A DNA stretch of 64,000 bases from Nematopogon swammerdamellus (Eukaryota; Arthropoda; Insecta; Lepidoptera; Adelidae), in assembly GCA_946902875.1 (NCBI GenBank), contig OX336343.1:7553754-7617753 (forward strand). Reading direction: 5' to 3'. The notes below the pieces were generated by a model. The model made no database searches, was not told the DNA's origin, and was given only the letters and a program-made list of their open reading frames with translations. Of the stretch, positions 22,101 through 30,237 are shown piece after piece. The translations under genes and the position numbers were made by a program. The stretch's first letter is position 1. The number at the start of each line of letters is the position of its first letter.

Positions 22101-25051
22101 CGGTGTTATGGGCTGACATCACGGTTGTTGTAGGTGATGTAGCCAATCGTGTCAGTTTCAATAAAAAAAAAAATTTTAAAAAAGTATTCCATTCTTACCT
22201 TACTAGGTGGTAGGGTTTAACCAGCCCGGGTTGTTACCACCGGACTGTATAAAAGGTCGGTCGAAACGGCTATGTAAATAGTTCGTGTTTTCCATTCAGT
22301 TCAGTGTAGCCGACATGAAATGAATGGAAGCACTGACATGGCACCTAGTTCACCCGGTGTTATGGGCCGTCATCAAGGATGTTGTAGGTGATGTAGCCAA
22401 CCGTGTCAGATTCCATAAAAAAGTAATTCTATGATGTAGGTGTTCATTGCATACACATTTGTCGGAACAATTTTAGTTTCCGTAACATACTTACACATTC
22501 GAACCACTGATGGCAAAAGTCGCGGGCACAATATAATGCGTTGGGCGGGCCCGACACTTGAGAGATTACGGATTTACATTGTTCTGTTCAAAGTCAGAGG
22601 TGGACTAGCAGTCTTGGCCACCCTAGGCCGTTTAGTACCAGCCGCCCCAATCCAGTGCAGCCACCCCTTTCTGCAAAGTTTCAGCGTAGGTACAAACGTG
22701 AAGTTGTACGAAAATCTGTATTGCGTTCGGTTCACCTGCCAGAAATTAGTTCGTAAAATATAGCTTGATACGCGTGACAGATGTCAGAGTGACATTTCTT
22801 TGTATGTGTGACAACTGTCAGAGTGACATTTCAACAAAGTATGACGTTGATAAGCGTGCATTTTACTGTAAAAAAATACGGAACTTCATGCGAGGTGTTC
22901 TCGATGACATCTGTCACGCGTATCAAGCTATATTTTACGGAGATTTTTACTATTTTTACATATATAGCAAAAGTTTTACGGCAATATTTATCCGGGCGCC
23001 GATGGGCCCGGATATGTTCGGTGAAGCCATCGTAAGCTTAGATCCATACCTTCCTATATAGCAAAAGTTTTACGGCAATATTTATCTTTTCGTCATAGCT
23101 AAATTATTTTGTCCGCATTAATGGCCGCTTCGCCGCCGCGCTCACCTGTGCCGCATTGGCCGACCCTAATATCTGGCCGCTCTAGGCCCGGGTCTAGTCG
23201 GCCTTAAGGAAAGTCCGCCTCTGTTCAAAGTGCAAAGTTGAAATGAATGCTGGCTGAATGTGACTGAGGCCATCACACTAAATACGCTCCAATCGGCAGT
23301 TGTGCATCACGGAGGAGGACAAGATGTGTACGATAGATCTGCGTCCGTACATGAACCCCTCACCGTACACTCTGCCCCACCGCGCCTCTCTACCCCGCAC
23401 TTTCAAATTGTTCCGGGGCCTCGGCCTCCGGCACCTGCCCATCGTCAACGATGCCAATGAGGTGAGGTCCACCTTTGTTTACAGTAAAAAAAAAAGAATC
23501 TGTAGAACCAAACATTGTGTTTTGGTTTTGGTTAGGTTTAGGTTAGGATAGGCTAAGTTCAATTTTTTTTTCTTATGTAATCCGGTATGGGTGGCTGAGT
23601 CGGAGGGGCCAAAGCACATGCTCCGACCAGCCAATATGACCTCCGAGAAGTTAGGTGCCATACCGGAGACTTCCCTGGATTGCTGGCTATACTGGACTAG
23701 AGGAGAACACAACCGAGGCTGCTATGCGGCCATCTTACATCCAGTACGGTGGTACCAACCCAGTTGGCTACAATTTGAGCCCACCACCTAGTAAGGGGCA
23801 AGGGAAGGGACCTACAGTTTTACACTGGTTCCGAACGGTGAAGCAGTAGGTGTAGGTATGCACGTAAATGTTTTCGTCAGAAAAAACTCATTGGTACACG
23901 CCGACCGGATTCGAACCTTGGACCTCTCGCATGAGAAGCCGATGCCCAAACCTCTCTGTTAACGCTGGAATGCCTGCTAACGGACTGTGGGTCCGATGTA
24001 CTAGATTTTTTTTGTCATATCTCGAAGTATTTTAATCTATGTTTGGTGTGCCACCTCGACTTTTCCTCAAGTAAGGTGCGAAATGAAGCGATCAATGTAC
24101 ATCGAGAGTTTCCATAAGCTGCAATCCTGTGCAATTCGGACCGACAGCATCCGAATGTGGGCTTTTGTGATTCATCCTTCCTTCAAATAATTGTGTTTAT
24201 AATTTAGCATTAACGAGAAATATATTTTTTTCTACTTTTTAGTATATAATTTATTTTTATTTTTTGTAAGAGTACTTAGAAATTAATAATTGTATTTTTG
24301 CACTATCTAATAAATCTAAAATAAAATAAAACATGTGATTTTTGTGCTGTAAGTACGTCAATAAACACTCTTTCTCTTGCATATAAATTAGTTTCAATTG
24401 CTTAATAAATGTTGCAAAAACATAATACAGAATTACAGACGGGGTCCGTTAGTCAGCATCCATGTAACTCTCAGTGGTGCGAACTTTCCAGGGTTAAATC
24501 TTTAGTGGAAATGACAGATTGGTATCTCTATATGATAATGTATTGAGGATATCACCCCTAGACATTGGCGCCTGGTTCAAATGCTAAAGAATAGATGTAC
24601 ACCCCAAGCACTGACTACATTGTGAGGAGGCCGCATCTAGAATGTTTCATGAAAATGCTTATTTCGACCACTGATCTCAAAGTTAAAGTAAAAAACAAAT
24701 AAAGACAATTTAACACACACTTGAGGAAACTGAAACATAAACTATGTTTATTAAATTTAATAATTTATTTACTACAAGAATTATACATAATAAAAGCTTA
24801 AACATAAACGCTTAAGAGCATACCTCTACGCCTCGGCTTCCCATTAAACATGGCATAGGGTACACATTATAATTTGTATCGACTTAGTATGCGAAGCAAA
24901 GGCAGAGAATATGCTTTAAATATCTGTATCACTTATTGATTGAACACAGGTGGTGGGCATGGTGACACGGAAGGACATCGCGCGTTACCGAGTGTGGCGA
25001 CACCGCGGGCACATGGGCATGGAAGAACTGCATCTCTCTAGTGAAATCTAA
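9955..25051 (+). CDS. CLCN7: ClC-7-type lysosomal chloride/proton exchanger, 13 exons, N-terminus missing
   Basis: A 2Cl-/H+ exchanger of late endosomes and lysosomes; in animals it works with the beta-subunit OSTM1. Joined exons: 9955-10153, 10585-10694, 11531-11674, 12157-12334, 12815-12964, 13248-13389, 14257-14395, 15598-15861, 16536-16712, 19434-19643, 21469-21639, 23300-23461, 24950-25051. All have GT-AG borders and matching phases, giving 715 codons plus TAA. Key sites in visible numbering: GSGIP filter 108-112, gating glutamate in GKEGP (E152), proton glutamate in SLEEG (E219), GLFIP 415-419, chloride-coordinating tyrosine in GKYAL (Y449). Two CBS domains follow (about 528-595 and 640-695), with PYMNPSPYT between them as in ClC-7. 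Human CLCN7 is 805 residues and aligns from its SLDYD onward, so about 90 cytosolic residues are missing here. Expected ortholog of fly ClC-b. Confidence 0.95.
10154..10465 (-). mobile_element. retroposon family A, type-2 tail, starting at a ClC-7 donor site
   Basis: From the first intron base onward the sequence (GTATCACAATACCCACATGC...) matches the terminal part of family A type-2 copies, as at 12462-12665. It ends with the head CATGCACGGGGGGAGAT...GAAGTACCGG. The element therefore abuts the 5' splice site and may supply its intronic bases. Confidence 0.7.
10585..10694 (+). CDS. CLCN7: ClC-7 exon 2 of those visible
   Basis: Completes a split Ala codon, then [16 protein letters not shown] and a helix ending SMLVAFVE. 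Acceptor TTTCAG, donor GAG|GTCAGT, ends phase 0. Confidence 0.92.
11531..11674 (+). CDS. CLCN7: ClC-7 exon 3, selectivity-filter exon
   Basis: Encodes [17 protein letters not shown], the first anion-coordinating loop with Ser109, and ends GGLAGGK just before the gating glutamate. Acceptor GTGTGCGCAG, donor AAG|GTCTCT, phase 0 at both ends (48 codons). Confidence 0.93.
12157..12334 (+). CDS. CLCN7: ClC-7 exon 4, gating-glutamate exon
   Basis: Opens with EGPMIHSG, completing GKEGP across the intron and supplying the external gating glutamate (E152). Continues to [11 protein letters not shown]. Acceptor GGGTAG, donor ATCG|GTGTGT, ends phase 1. Confidence 0.93.
12462..12665 (-). mobile_element. 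truncated family A (type 2) retroposon with 16-bp target duplication
   Basis: TGACAGGTAACAATAT occurs at 12446-12461 and again at 12666-12681, bracketing a minus-oriented copy that lacks the element head. This is 5' truncation plus a target duplication, as left by LINE-driven retroposition. Lies in a ClC-7 intron. Confidence 0.8.
12815..12964 (+). CDS. CLCN7: ClC-7 exon 5, proton-glutamate exon
   Basis: Encodes [15 protein letters not shown] with the internal proton glutamate (E219), then the [16 protein letters not shown] helix. Acceptor TTCCCCCAG, donor CCAG|GTAAAT, ends phase 1. Confidence 0.93.
13248..13389 (+). CDS. CLCN7: ClC-7 exon 6
   Basis: Encodes [20 protein letters not shown] and a glycine-rich helix ([10 protein letters not shown]), ending in VFRI and a split Arg codon. 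Acceptor TAATTGCAG, donor AAG|GTGAGT, ends phase 2. Confidence 0.93.
14257..14395 (+). CDS. CLCN7: ClC-7 exon 7
   Basis: Encodes [20 protein letters not shown], then [10 protein letters not shown] (the lumenal loop seen in ClC-7), ending FPLQ at phase 0. Acceptor GTGTTAG, donor CAG|GTACTC. Confidence 0.92.
14640..14879 (+). repeat. 3' untranslated fragment of a non-LTR element
   Basis: Contains TCAAGATCGGTTCACCCAGT and ends TTGAAGTCGGTTAAAAGTG after an A-rich track, a tail style seen on lepidopteran RTE-like copies. No coding sequence. Lies in a ClC-7 intron. Confidence 0.5.
15155..15310 (-). repeat. decayed family A type-1 fragment
   Basis: Reads as a strongly diverged minus copy (TTTTTTATGGGACCTGACCT ... 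CTGAACTGGATGGAAAACAC). It lies in the same ClC-7 intron as a CA repeat at 15088-15109. Confidence 0.55.
15598..15861 (+). CDS. CLCN7: ClC-7 exon 8, GLFIP exon
   Basis: The longest ClC-7 exon here (88 codons, phase 0 both ends). Starts LYCNDGEYN and contains [18 protein letters not shown], the second anion-coordinating loop. Acceptor CTTTGTAG, donor GCG|GTCAGT. Strongly GC-biased at third positions compared with its intron surroundings. Confidence 0.93.
16011..16340 (+). mobile_element. family A retroposon, type-2 tail, nearly full length
   Basis: Head GTACCGTGTGGGGCCGATAC, then CATCTCTCCCCGTGCATGTC, a body with CAGCAGGTGGGTTCTTCG, and the type-2 end TGTCGGGATATAGCGTGTG. Useful as the reference copy for the type-2 subfamily. 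In a ClC-7 intron. Confidence 0.75.
16536..16712 (+). CDS. CLCN7: ClC-7 exon 9, anion-coordinating tyrosine exon
   Basis: Encodes [20 protein letters not shown], where Tyr449 matches the tyrosine lining the chloride site, then [13 protein letters not shown] and [11 protein letters not shown]. Acceptor GGAACAG, donor GAG|GTCAGC, phase 0 both ends. Confidence 0.92.
17000..17528. mobile_element. PIF/Harbinger-type MITE with TTA target duplication
   Basis: Ends AGGCCCATTTGCAC... and ...GTGCAAATGGGCCT are inverted repeats. TTA flanks each side (16997-16999, 17529-17531), matching the 3-bp TWA duplication of PIF/Harbinger. Subterminal regions are arrays of GATTAGTG / CACTAATC. Inserted inside a retroposon, so younger than it. 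Confidence 0.8.
17234..17353 (-). pseudogene. 39-codon ORF remnant inside the Harbinger-type MITE
   Basis: Minus strand: starts [16 protein letters not shown], then [18 protein letters not shown], and stops at 17236-17234. It reads like the start of a real protein with an acidic helix, possibly the N-terminus of the parental transposase or accessory protein left in this deletion derivative. No catalytic residues are present, and the identity is inferred only from position. Confidence 0.4.
17635..17745 (+). repeat. family A type-1 fragment
   Basis: Short diverged piece with CCAGGGTTTAACCAGTCCGGG and AATGAAAGGTTGGTCG. It lacks both ends. Confidence 0.55.
17915..18158 (+). mobile_element. retroposon with (AAC)n tail and 10-bp target duplication
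   Basis: CCTATGTCCA flanks both sides (17905-17914, 18159-18168). The head resembles family A (CATCTCTCCCCGTGCATGTC), but the body is distinct (GTCGACTTGTGGCTTTCATG, GTCCCCAACCAAGC) and the tail is CAACAACAACAAC. A near-identical sister lies at 46005-46245. Confidence 0.85.
18842..18970 (-). mobile_element. short 3' fragment of the LINE family seen at 39898-41625
   Basis: Poly-T followed by ATTGCTTCCGAATTGAATGG and GAGGAGGTGCCAGTCCGGCT matches the 3' end of the inner LINE at 39934-40040, in the same orientation. A severely 5'-truncated insertion in a ClC-7 intron. Confidence 0.75.
19434..19643 (+). CDS. CLCN7: ClC-7 exon 10, start of CBS1
   Basis: Encodes [18 protein letters not shown], then VMSHPVFTL and NGFPVVD, the opening of the first CBS domain. 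Acceptor GTGTGCGCAG, donor GAT|GTGAGT, phase 0 both ends (70 codons). Confidence 0.93.
19740..19850 (-). repeat. dispersed repeat family D
   Basis: Minus-oriented copy of the block containing CTGTCAGGCCGGCATGG and TGTCCATGGGCATC(G)TTAGACACCT, also found at 44870-44985, 59625-59715 and 63473-63560. Class unknown. Confidence 0.55.
20197..20690 (+). mobile_element. family A type-2 retroposon interrupted by a ~260-bp insertion
   Basis: The head at 20197-20366 (GTACCGTGTGGGGCTTGTAC ... GTCACGCAGCAGG) resumes at about 20627 with TGCGTGCCTTACTTGCTGCT. The interval is unrelated sequence, GC-rich in part, with no ORF. In a ClC-7 intron. Confidence 0.6.
20861..21150 (+). mobile_element. family B retroposon with A tail
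   Basis: Runs GCTTCACCGTTCGGAACCGG ... GAGGTGATATTGGCTGG ... CATACCGGATTAAATAAAAA. Full copies of this family (23563-23990, 36229-37495) carry a tRNA-like head; this one is 5'-truncated. Confidence 0.7.
21208..21462 (+). mobile_element. family A type-2 fragment ending at a ClC-7 acceptor
   Basis: Ends CACCTCGTTTATCGGGATGTGTGGTATGT only about 9 bases before the TTTTAG acceptor of exon 21469-21639. The retroposon therefore supplies the branch-point and tract region of that 3' splice site. Confidence 0.65.
21469..21639 (+). CDS. CLCN7: ClC-7 exon 11, end of CBS1 and linker
   Basis: Encodes [20 protein letters not shown], closing CBS1, then [13 protein letters not shown] as in the ClC-7 linker. 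Acceptor TATTTTAG, donor CAA|GTAAGT, phase 0 both ends. Confidence 0.92.
21703..22172 (+). mobile_element. tRNA/5S-headed fragment joined to a family A type-1 copy
   Basis: 21703-21832 is the composite head (GGTAGCTCAGTGGTGCAG, GGGCGCGGTCACTACTTAGA, TTTCGGATTCCACG). At about 21838 it switches to the GTACCGTGTGGGGCCGGTA head of family A and ends in CAGTTTCAAT plus A-run. It may be a chimera or an insertion at the junction. Confidence 0.6.
22199..22428 (+). mobile_element. 5'-truncated family A type-1 copy
   Basis: Begins within the body (TACTAGGTGGTAGGGTTTAA) and ends GTGTCAGATTCCATAAAAAA. It follows the preceding copy almost directly. Confidence 0.65.
22595..23223. mobile_element. hAT-type MITE, 629 bp, 8-bp target duplication
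   Basis: CAGAGGTGGACTAGC and GGAAAGTCCGCCTCTG are terminal inverted repeats. TTCAAAGT flanks both sides (22587-22594, 23224-23231). It contains an internal insertion at about 23003-23055 bracketed by a ~32-bp repeat. Ends ~75 bp before ClC-7 exon 12. Confidence 0.85.
23300..23461 (+). CDS. CLCN7: ClC-7 exon 12, start of CBS2
   Basis: Encodes [20 protein letters not shown], then [19 protein letters not shown], the signature opening of the second CBS domain in ClC-7. Acceptor ATCGGCAG, donor GAG|GTGAGG, phase 0 both ends. Confidence 0.93.
23563..23990 (-). mobile_element. near-complete family B SINE
   Basis: Minus orientation: the A tail reads as poly-T at 23563-23570 and the body starts AATCCGGTATGGGTGGC. 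The head at 23900-23985 (GACCGGATTCGAACCTTGGA) is the complement of a tRNA B-box region. In a ClC-7 intron. Confidence 0.75.
24000..24949. other. last ClC-7 intron, no recognised element
   Basis: AT-rich sequence with no clear repeat match inside the window and no credible exon. It ends at the acceptor TGAACACAG. Confidence 0.5.
24950..25051 (+). CDS. CLCN7: ClC-7 terminal exon
   Basis: Encodes [20 protein letters not shown], then [10 protein letters not shown] and TAA (25049-25051). It closes CBS2 and resembles the human end (RKDLARYRLGKRGLEELSL). Acceptor AACACAG. Confidence 0.93.
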   Translation: MVGMVTRKDIARYRVWRHRGHMGMEELHLSSEI

Positions 25052-26330
25052 TTACTTACTTCTTCAGTTAAAACATTCATGTTTTATTTTTTAGATAATG
25101 TAATACAATGTTAAAGCACCTGACCAAATTATGCTTTCATCACCATGAGGGGCCTATATGACAGCTGTCAGTATAATATAAAAACCGGCCAAGTCCGAGT
25201 CGGCCTCGCGCAACAAGGTTTCCGCACCACAAAAAAAAAACATATCGAAAAAACACACATTTCTTGTACGGGAACCCCCGGGAATTTTTTACTTTTTCTA
25301 TTTTTTATTATTTGTTATAACCGCCATAATAGCACATATTCCGTGAAAATTTCAATGGGCTACCTATTACGGTTCAAGAGATACAGCCCTCGGACAGACA
25401 GACGGACGGACGGAAGGACTGACAGACAGACGGCGTAGGCTTAGTAATAGACTTTCATACCGGATACGGAAACCTAAAAAGTATGGTATGGTTATTACGG
25501 TCCTACATTATTATTATTATAAAGGTGTATAAGGACTCAAGTTCAGGACCACACACAACACTATTCACACTTGTAAATTATTGTTGATGGGAATGTATTT
25601 TACTTTTAACATATTATTGTATTTGATATATTAGTATGTATTGGGTTTATAAAAACATTGAATGTATATTTTCATCTAGAGAGGCTGGGGAGCTTGCTGA
25701 TGAAAGGTCGGTGCTGTGGTGTGTCTTTATACACCTTTACCTGCCGTCTTGTATAGTAGCTCTTTGTTACAGTGAACAAGGTATAGTTTGGTGATTTCAG
25801 GTGCAAGTGAGAAAATAGATATTCTAGGAAATTATTGATAAACTGATTTTAGCATGTAGTATAGTAAGAATTTATTATCAATGTACTGTAGAGCGAGATT
25901 TGACAGAGTATTTTCAATACTCAGCTATTAACCTTTAGCTGCTGACGTGACTTGGCTGGTACATAATTACTGATGTGACGTCTCAATATGTGTTAAACTC
26001 ATTTCATACAAATGTATATGTTTACAATATTATCACTGAATAAATTATAATGATTTTAGGAACACAATCTGTGAATATTATAAAATAAAGTAATGATTTC
26101 TAGATATTTAAACTTGAAATTTGTTAATTAAAATACCTACCTCTTGAGAAAAATAACATGTAAAAACAGGAAGGTACTGAAAGGAAAAAAGATAAACAAA
26201 GAAGAGAAAAATAAATCGTTCATTTAATACTCTGCTGTGTCCCTCAGACACCCACATCAGTAGTTAAAGGTTAAGCTGGAGTTTGTTACATTTAAGTATG
26301 TGGGTCATTTCGTATCGTTCAATGAATAAA
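25052..26330 (+). other. CLCN7: probable ClC-7 3' untranslated region with poly(A) signals
   Basis: AATAAA hexamers occur at 26039-26044, 26084-26089 and 26325-26330; none lies closer to the stop codon. A 3' UTR of about 1.0-1.3 kb is therefore inferred, and it would include the repeat at 25182-25480. No transcript evidence is available here. Confidence 0.45.
25182..25480 (+). repeat. dispersed repeat family C
   Basis: Contains AAACCGGCCAAGTCCGAGTC, CAATGGGCTACCTATTACGG and a GACAGACAGACGG run. The same blocks recur in 30645-31140. The class is not recognised. Apparent ORFs across it are not conserved between the two copies. Confidence 0.6.
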
Positions 26331-27019
26331 GAGTCTAACTCTCATTAATTAGGTCGTACGAGTTTCTAAATTAATTATATTATATTTTGATATGTAAACA
26401 TATATTTAATTGGTTTTCACAGTACCTGCTTCTAATTTTATTATTAATATAGTTTCTAATTATAGAATTTTATTTGCTGTTATTTTTTTGTATTGATATC
26501 AATGTTGCCATTGGATTGTCTAAATAACTAGTCTACGGATCATAGTTCTCCACAGTAGGTGCATGGAAAAGTATAGCTCCAGAAAATTGGTAATTTTAGC
26601 TATTATACAGGGGAATAAAATGTTGTTGAATGTTTAAAAATAGAGAATGGATGAGTGTTAAATTTTTGTGTGTATATTATAATTAAAATATATTATACAC
26701 TTAAAAATGTTTGCAGAACTGCCACATAAATCTCATTTTATAAGAAAATAATTACTTTCCATCGACATAGTCACTTTTCGGAACTAATGATGTTGACTAA
26801 AAACTATTTTCTGAGACCCCATGAGCAATAAGTGTACCGTACAATGATATTTACATAATTATAGATAGATAAGCCCTAAATGTTTCAGTACTTGGTAAAA
26901 TTATTGCAGAAACCTCACATTCGCTGACTAAAATCGATTAATACTTTTCATCTCTTGCACATTCACGCCGTTATTGTCTAACTAGCACAAGGATTAATTT
27001 TTGTATTTTTATATATAAT
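26331..27019. other. no gene or repeat recognised
   Basis: AT-rich intergenic sequence without a credible ORF or a match elsewhere in the window. Confidence 0.5.
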
Positions 27020-27270
27020 TACTAGATTTTGCCCGCGGCTTCGCTCGCGTGAAATTCGTATTTGAAAAGAAGAAAGTGGCTACCGTACCTTTATTTCGGC
27101 GCACGGAACAACTCGGTTTGTATGAGAGCCACATATTAGCGTAACCGGAACTGAATTTTATTTAGCCTATCCTGTGTCCCGTATAGTTAAATGTGCTTGT
27201 ACTAAGTTTCATCGAATTCGGATGATCTGTTTAAGGGTTATGGAGGAACATACATACAGAAAAGATTTCT
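27020..27270 (+). repeat. dispersed repeat beginning with a GCCCGCGGCTTCGC block
   Basis: Starts CTAGATTTTGCCCGCGGCTT and includes AGTTTCATCGAATTCGGATG, a fragment style widespread in lepidopteran genomes. It directly abuts the palindrome at 27271-27403. Confidence 0.45.
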
Positions 27271-27403
27271 AGATATTAGAATGTTTCACCTCAAATTATA
27301 TATTTCGAAAGTAAATCAATACTAATTGGTCACTTACTCCATGACCAATTAGTATTGATTTACTTTCGAAATATATAATTTTAGGTGAAACATTCTAATA
27401 TCT
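27271..27403. repeat. 62-bp-arm palindrome with 9-bp loop
   Basis: Left arm 27271-27332 and right arm 27342-27403 are complementary at 61 of 62 positions; the single mismatch is C versus A. The loop is CTTACTCCA. Such a hairpin could be a foldback element or a source of hairpin RNA; neither is shown. Confidence 0.9.
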
Positions 27404-27783
27404 GCATTTATAAATTTGTTTGTGTGTCAGTCTATCTGTTTATCATAAACTCTGGACCGTGTGGCTCCCTAATCAACGGTGTCGCGTCCCTCGAAGGATT
27501 TATGTTAAGGTACACCTTCAGGAAACCAAACGGTCAGCACGATTTTGCAGTAAAATCAGACTATAATATATAATATACATATTTTAACTACAAAAAATGA
27601 ACGAAACCAATGAAACTGAAGCCAAAGTTTTCTGTGAAAGACCTGCTTTGTGAAAAATTGAGAAACCGTCGACAATCTAGCAAAAAACAGGAATAACCTT
27701 GTATTCTAAAAGACTCGAGGATACCAATGTTCAAGCCCTACCGAGTAATAAAATCAACTTGAAAAGAATTTGAATCATCAATT
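27404..27783. other. no gene recognised
   Basis: A 62-codon plus-strand open frame covers 27385-27573 but has no recognisable domain. No repeat match within the window. Confidence 0.4.
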
Positions 27784-28148
27784 GTCAGCCTCGGTAGCTC
27801 AGTGATGTCAGTCGACTGTGGGTCAGATGGTAAGCACACCTGGGCGCGGTCAATAGATGGATGGGTGACCGCTCGACCGTTGGAGGCTGACCGTGGTTCA
27901 GATTCGACATAAAACTGTAGGTTCCTTCCCTTCTTACTAGGTGGTAGGGTTTAACCCATCTGGGTTGATACCACCGCACCGCACTGAGTGAAAGGTCTAA
28001 TTAAATAGTTTGTTTTCCACCCAGTTCAGTGTGCTGGCGCGACTGAAGGGAAGCACTGACATGGCACCTAGTTCACCAAGGTGTTAAGGCTGACATCACG
28101 GATGTAGTAGGTGATGTAGACAACCGTGTCAGTTTCCATAAAAAAAAA
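27784..28148 (+). mobile_element. SINE with composite tRNA/5S head
   Basis: GTCAGCCTCGGTAGCTCAGT (A-box), GGGCGCGGTCAATAGATGGA with GGGTGACCGC (5S-like), and GTGGTTCAGATTCGAC (B-box-like), then the shared body ending CAGTTTCCATAAAAAAAA. Confidence 0.75.
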
Positions 28149-28359
28149 CTTTGGTCCTGTCATGATTTGGTTCCATAGTCTCATCTACTACACATGGCAT
28201 GCCCCCAACACGTTGGTGAATAAAAAGAGGTACCATTAATTTCACGATTGGACGTCGATCAATAGGTCCTAATCGATGATAACTTCCCACATGAAATAAC
28301 TCGGCAGGCCACACTGGAAGCCTTATACAGAATTGTGATCGGTAGAGCAGGAAGTCGAG

Positions 28360-28450
28360 CACGGGACTAGTTCTGCCCCACATCCTAGTCAACGCAGACT
28401 AGCTGACGAGGGCTTGATGCGAGCCGAAACGCCCAGCATGCTGTAAGAGA
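28360..28450. repeat. dispersed repeat also present near 33090-33160
   Basis: CTAGTCAACGCAGACTAGCTG and GAGGGCTTG..GCGAGCCGAAACG recur as an inverted copy at about 33100-33155. Class unknown. The 28150-28360 stretch beside it shows nothing recognisable. Confidence 0.5.
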
Positions 28451-28536
28451 GAAAGATTAGCAACTCGCTGGTTTCGTGCTTGACTGAAACCTACTGCTTG
28501 CAATGGCCCTCAAATTTATTGATACAAAAGAAATGT

Positions 28537-28851
28537 ATTTTTTTTTTATGGAAACTGAAACTGTTGGCTACAACATGCGTGATGTCAGCCCATAACACCG
28601 GGTGATCGTGGTGCACGTCAGTACTTCCCTTCGGTCGTGCCGGCTAAACTGAACTGGACGGAAAACACAAACTATTTACATAGCCGTTTCGACCGACCTT
28701 TCATTCAGTGCGGTTGTACCAGCCCGGGCGGGTTAAACCCTACCACCTAGTAATTTAAGAAGGGAGTCATATCCCTTAGTCGCCTTTTACGACATACACG
28801 GGGAGAGATGCAGTGGGGCTATTCTTTTAAAGTACCGGCCCCACACGGTAC
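28537..28851 (-). mobile_element. family A type-1 retroposon, near full length
   Basis: Minus orientation: poly-T at the left, then the complement of CAGTTTCCAT, the full body, and the head GTACCGTGTGGGGCCGGTAC ending at 28851. One of the best-preserved type-1 copies in the window. Confidence 0.8.
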
Positions 28852-29784
28852 TAGTCTATTTTGACTACTAGTGTATTTTGAAATCATTGATATTACATAG
28901 CTTAGTAACAAAGATTTAACTGTTTTAAGAAATATATTTTTTTAAGTATACCTGCGTCTTTTATTCCATAAACCTTGATGAGCGGTTAGCTATCTGTGTC
29001 TAGTACTTTGTTACACAAGTCTAGACAAGTGAATTTAATGATATATTAAAACATTGATTGACTATACAATTTTTTGTAAGCTAATGCTAAACTTTTTATT
29101 CATATTTATTTCGCTAGTGGGTTTTTCCATTAGTTTGTGAAAATTTGTCAGTATTGAAATTAAATTTATTTAAAACTAATTGACAATGCCCTACTGATTT
29201 AGAAAATTTAGACTTTTTACCCGACTATGGCAAAGCGGTTATGATTTTGGCAGCGTATGTATGTAAAGGAAAAACCATCATTAGGCCACAAATTAGGCGG
29301 ACTAGTTTGACAGCTCATGACAGCTCATTTGACATTACGTGTCAAATACCACAACTACTCTACTAGAGAGCACGATGTAGGAAACATCGTGCTAGAATAG
29401 TGCCGGGTGTATCAATAAAAATGTTTACAGCTTTCGTACACCATAAATTTTCATATAAACGTTTTAATTAAAAAAATTATTAACACTGAACTCAAACATA
29501 AAATATTTAAACACAAGAATAAATACTAATATTTGTCATTACTGAATATATACTGATGGCTGCTAGTTATAACTTTAAATTATTCAAAACAATTTCAGTA
29601 ATAACAATCAACTGTAAAAACAAAAACTTTAAAACCGAACTCATAAATTTACTTCAATAAAAGATATCGTTTAGTTTTTAATTTGTTGTTCAGTGTATGC
29701 AAGTGAAGACAATTTTAAATTTCTAACTACTTATACATTTATGCAAGTAATTTTAGTAGTACTATCACATTTTCGTTATATCTA
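28852..29784. other. no gene recognised
   Basis: AT-rich. It includes GTTTGACAGCTCATGACAGC and nearby decayed repeat traces, but nothing assignable. Confidence 0.45.
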
Positions 29785-29937
29785 CAGTATGCGGCATTAA
29801 ATAATGCTCATCGGGCTTTAGAAAGAGATAATCCGGTTGTACAGTGTCGTCTCTGTCGCACAGAGATGTGCGAGTTTGTGTGACAGGGACAACGCTCTAC
29901 AACCTGCCCGATGTACATTATTTACTGCCGAGTACTG
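29785..29937. mobile_element. mariner-like MITE, 153 bp, TA target duplication
   Basis: CAGTATGCGGCATTAAATAATG and CATTATTTACTGCCGAGTACTG are inverted ends, with TA at 29783-29784 and 29938-29939. Same family as 766-916. Confidence 0.75.
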
Positions 29938-30026
29938 TACATACCTTAATTGCATGAACTGGTGGAATTAATATGAATCTTTTTACAACCAATAAAACAA
30001 AAATACATATTTACCTAATTTATTTA

Positions 30027-30134
30027 TTAGTTATTGACAAATAATTCCCATCCAATCCCAGCCCAAAGATTGATGAACAGTATCACTGGCAGAATAACAA
30101 GCAGCAGCAGCACGTAGTTGACGACCTCATCCAT
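30027..30134 (-). CDS. 35-codon ORF for a single-pass membrane peptide (candidate)
   Basis: Minus strand ATG at 30134-30132, TAA at 30029-30027. The peptide starts MDEVVNYVLLLLVILPVILF, continues INLWAGIGWELF and ends VNN. It has a short acidic N-terminus, one strongly hydrophobic stretch of ~17 residues, and a tryptophan-containing polar end. AATAAA lies just downstream of the stop on the same strand. It starts 49 bases after the stop of the possible terminal exon at 30184-30237, so it may be a downstream cistron of that transcript. I do not recognise the family. The length alone does not exclude chance, but the composition is unlike the AT-rich surroundings. Confidence 0.35.
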   Translation of the reverse strand: MDEVVNYVLLLLVILPVILFINLWAGIGWELFVNN

Positions 30135-30183
30135 TTCATCACTTCTGACACATATAACCTATCTATATAACCAAGACAATTCA

Positions 30184-30237
30184 CTATTTGTCCACTTTTG
30201 CTTTTCCTTCTTTTTTGAATTTGTTCTGAGCGGTTAT
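30184..30237 (-). CDS. possible terminal coding exon of a minus-strand gene
   Basis: On the minus strand a good acceptor (CTTAAATTTCAG) is followed by an open frame of 17 codons, ITAQNKFKKEGKAKVDK, ending in TAG at 30186-30184. The lysine-rich tail looks like a protein C-terminus, but the preceding exon was not found. A diverged partial copy of this exon lies at about 30288-30340 (shared ATAACC, CAGAACAAAT and AAAGCAAAAGT). Other frames after the same acceptor are also open, so the coding claim is tentative. Confidence 0.3.
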   Translation of the reverse strand: MTAQNKFKKEGKAKVDK

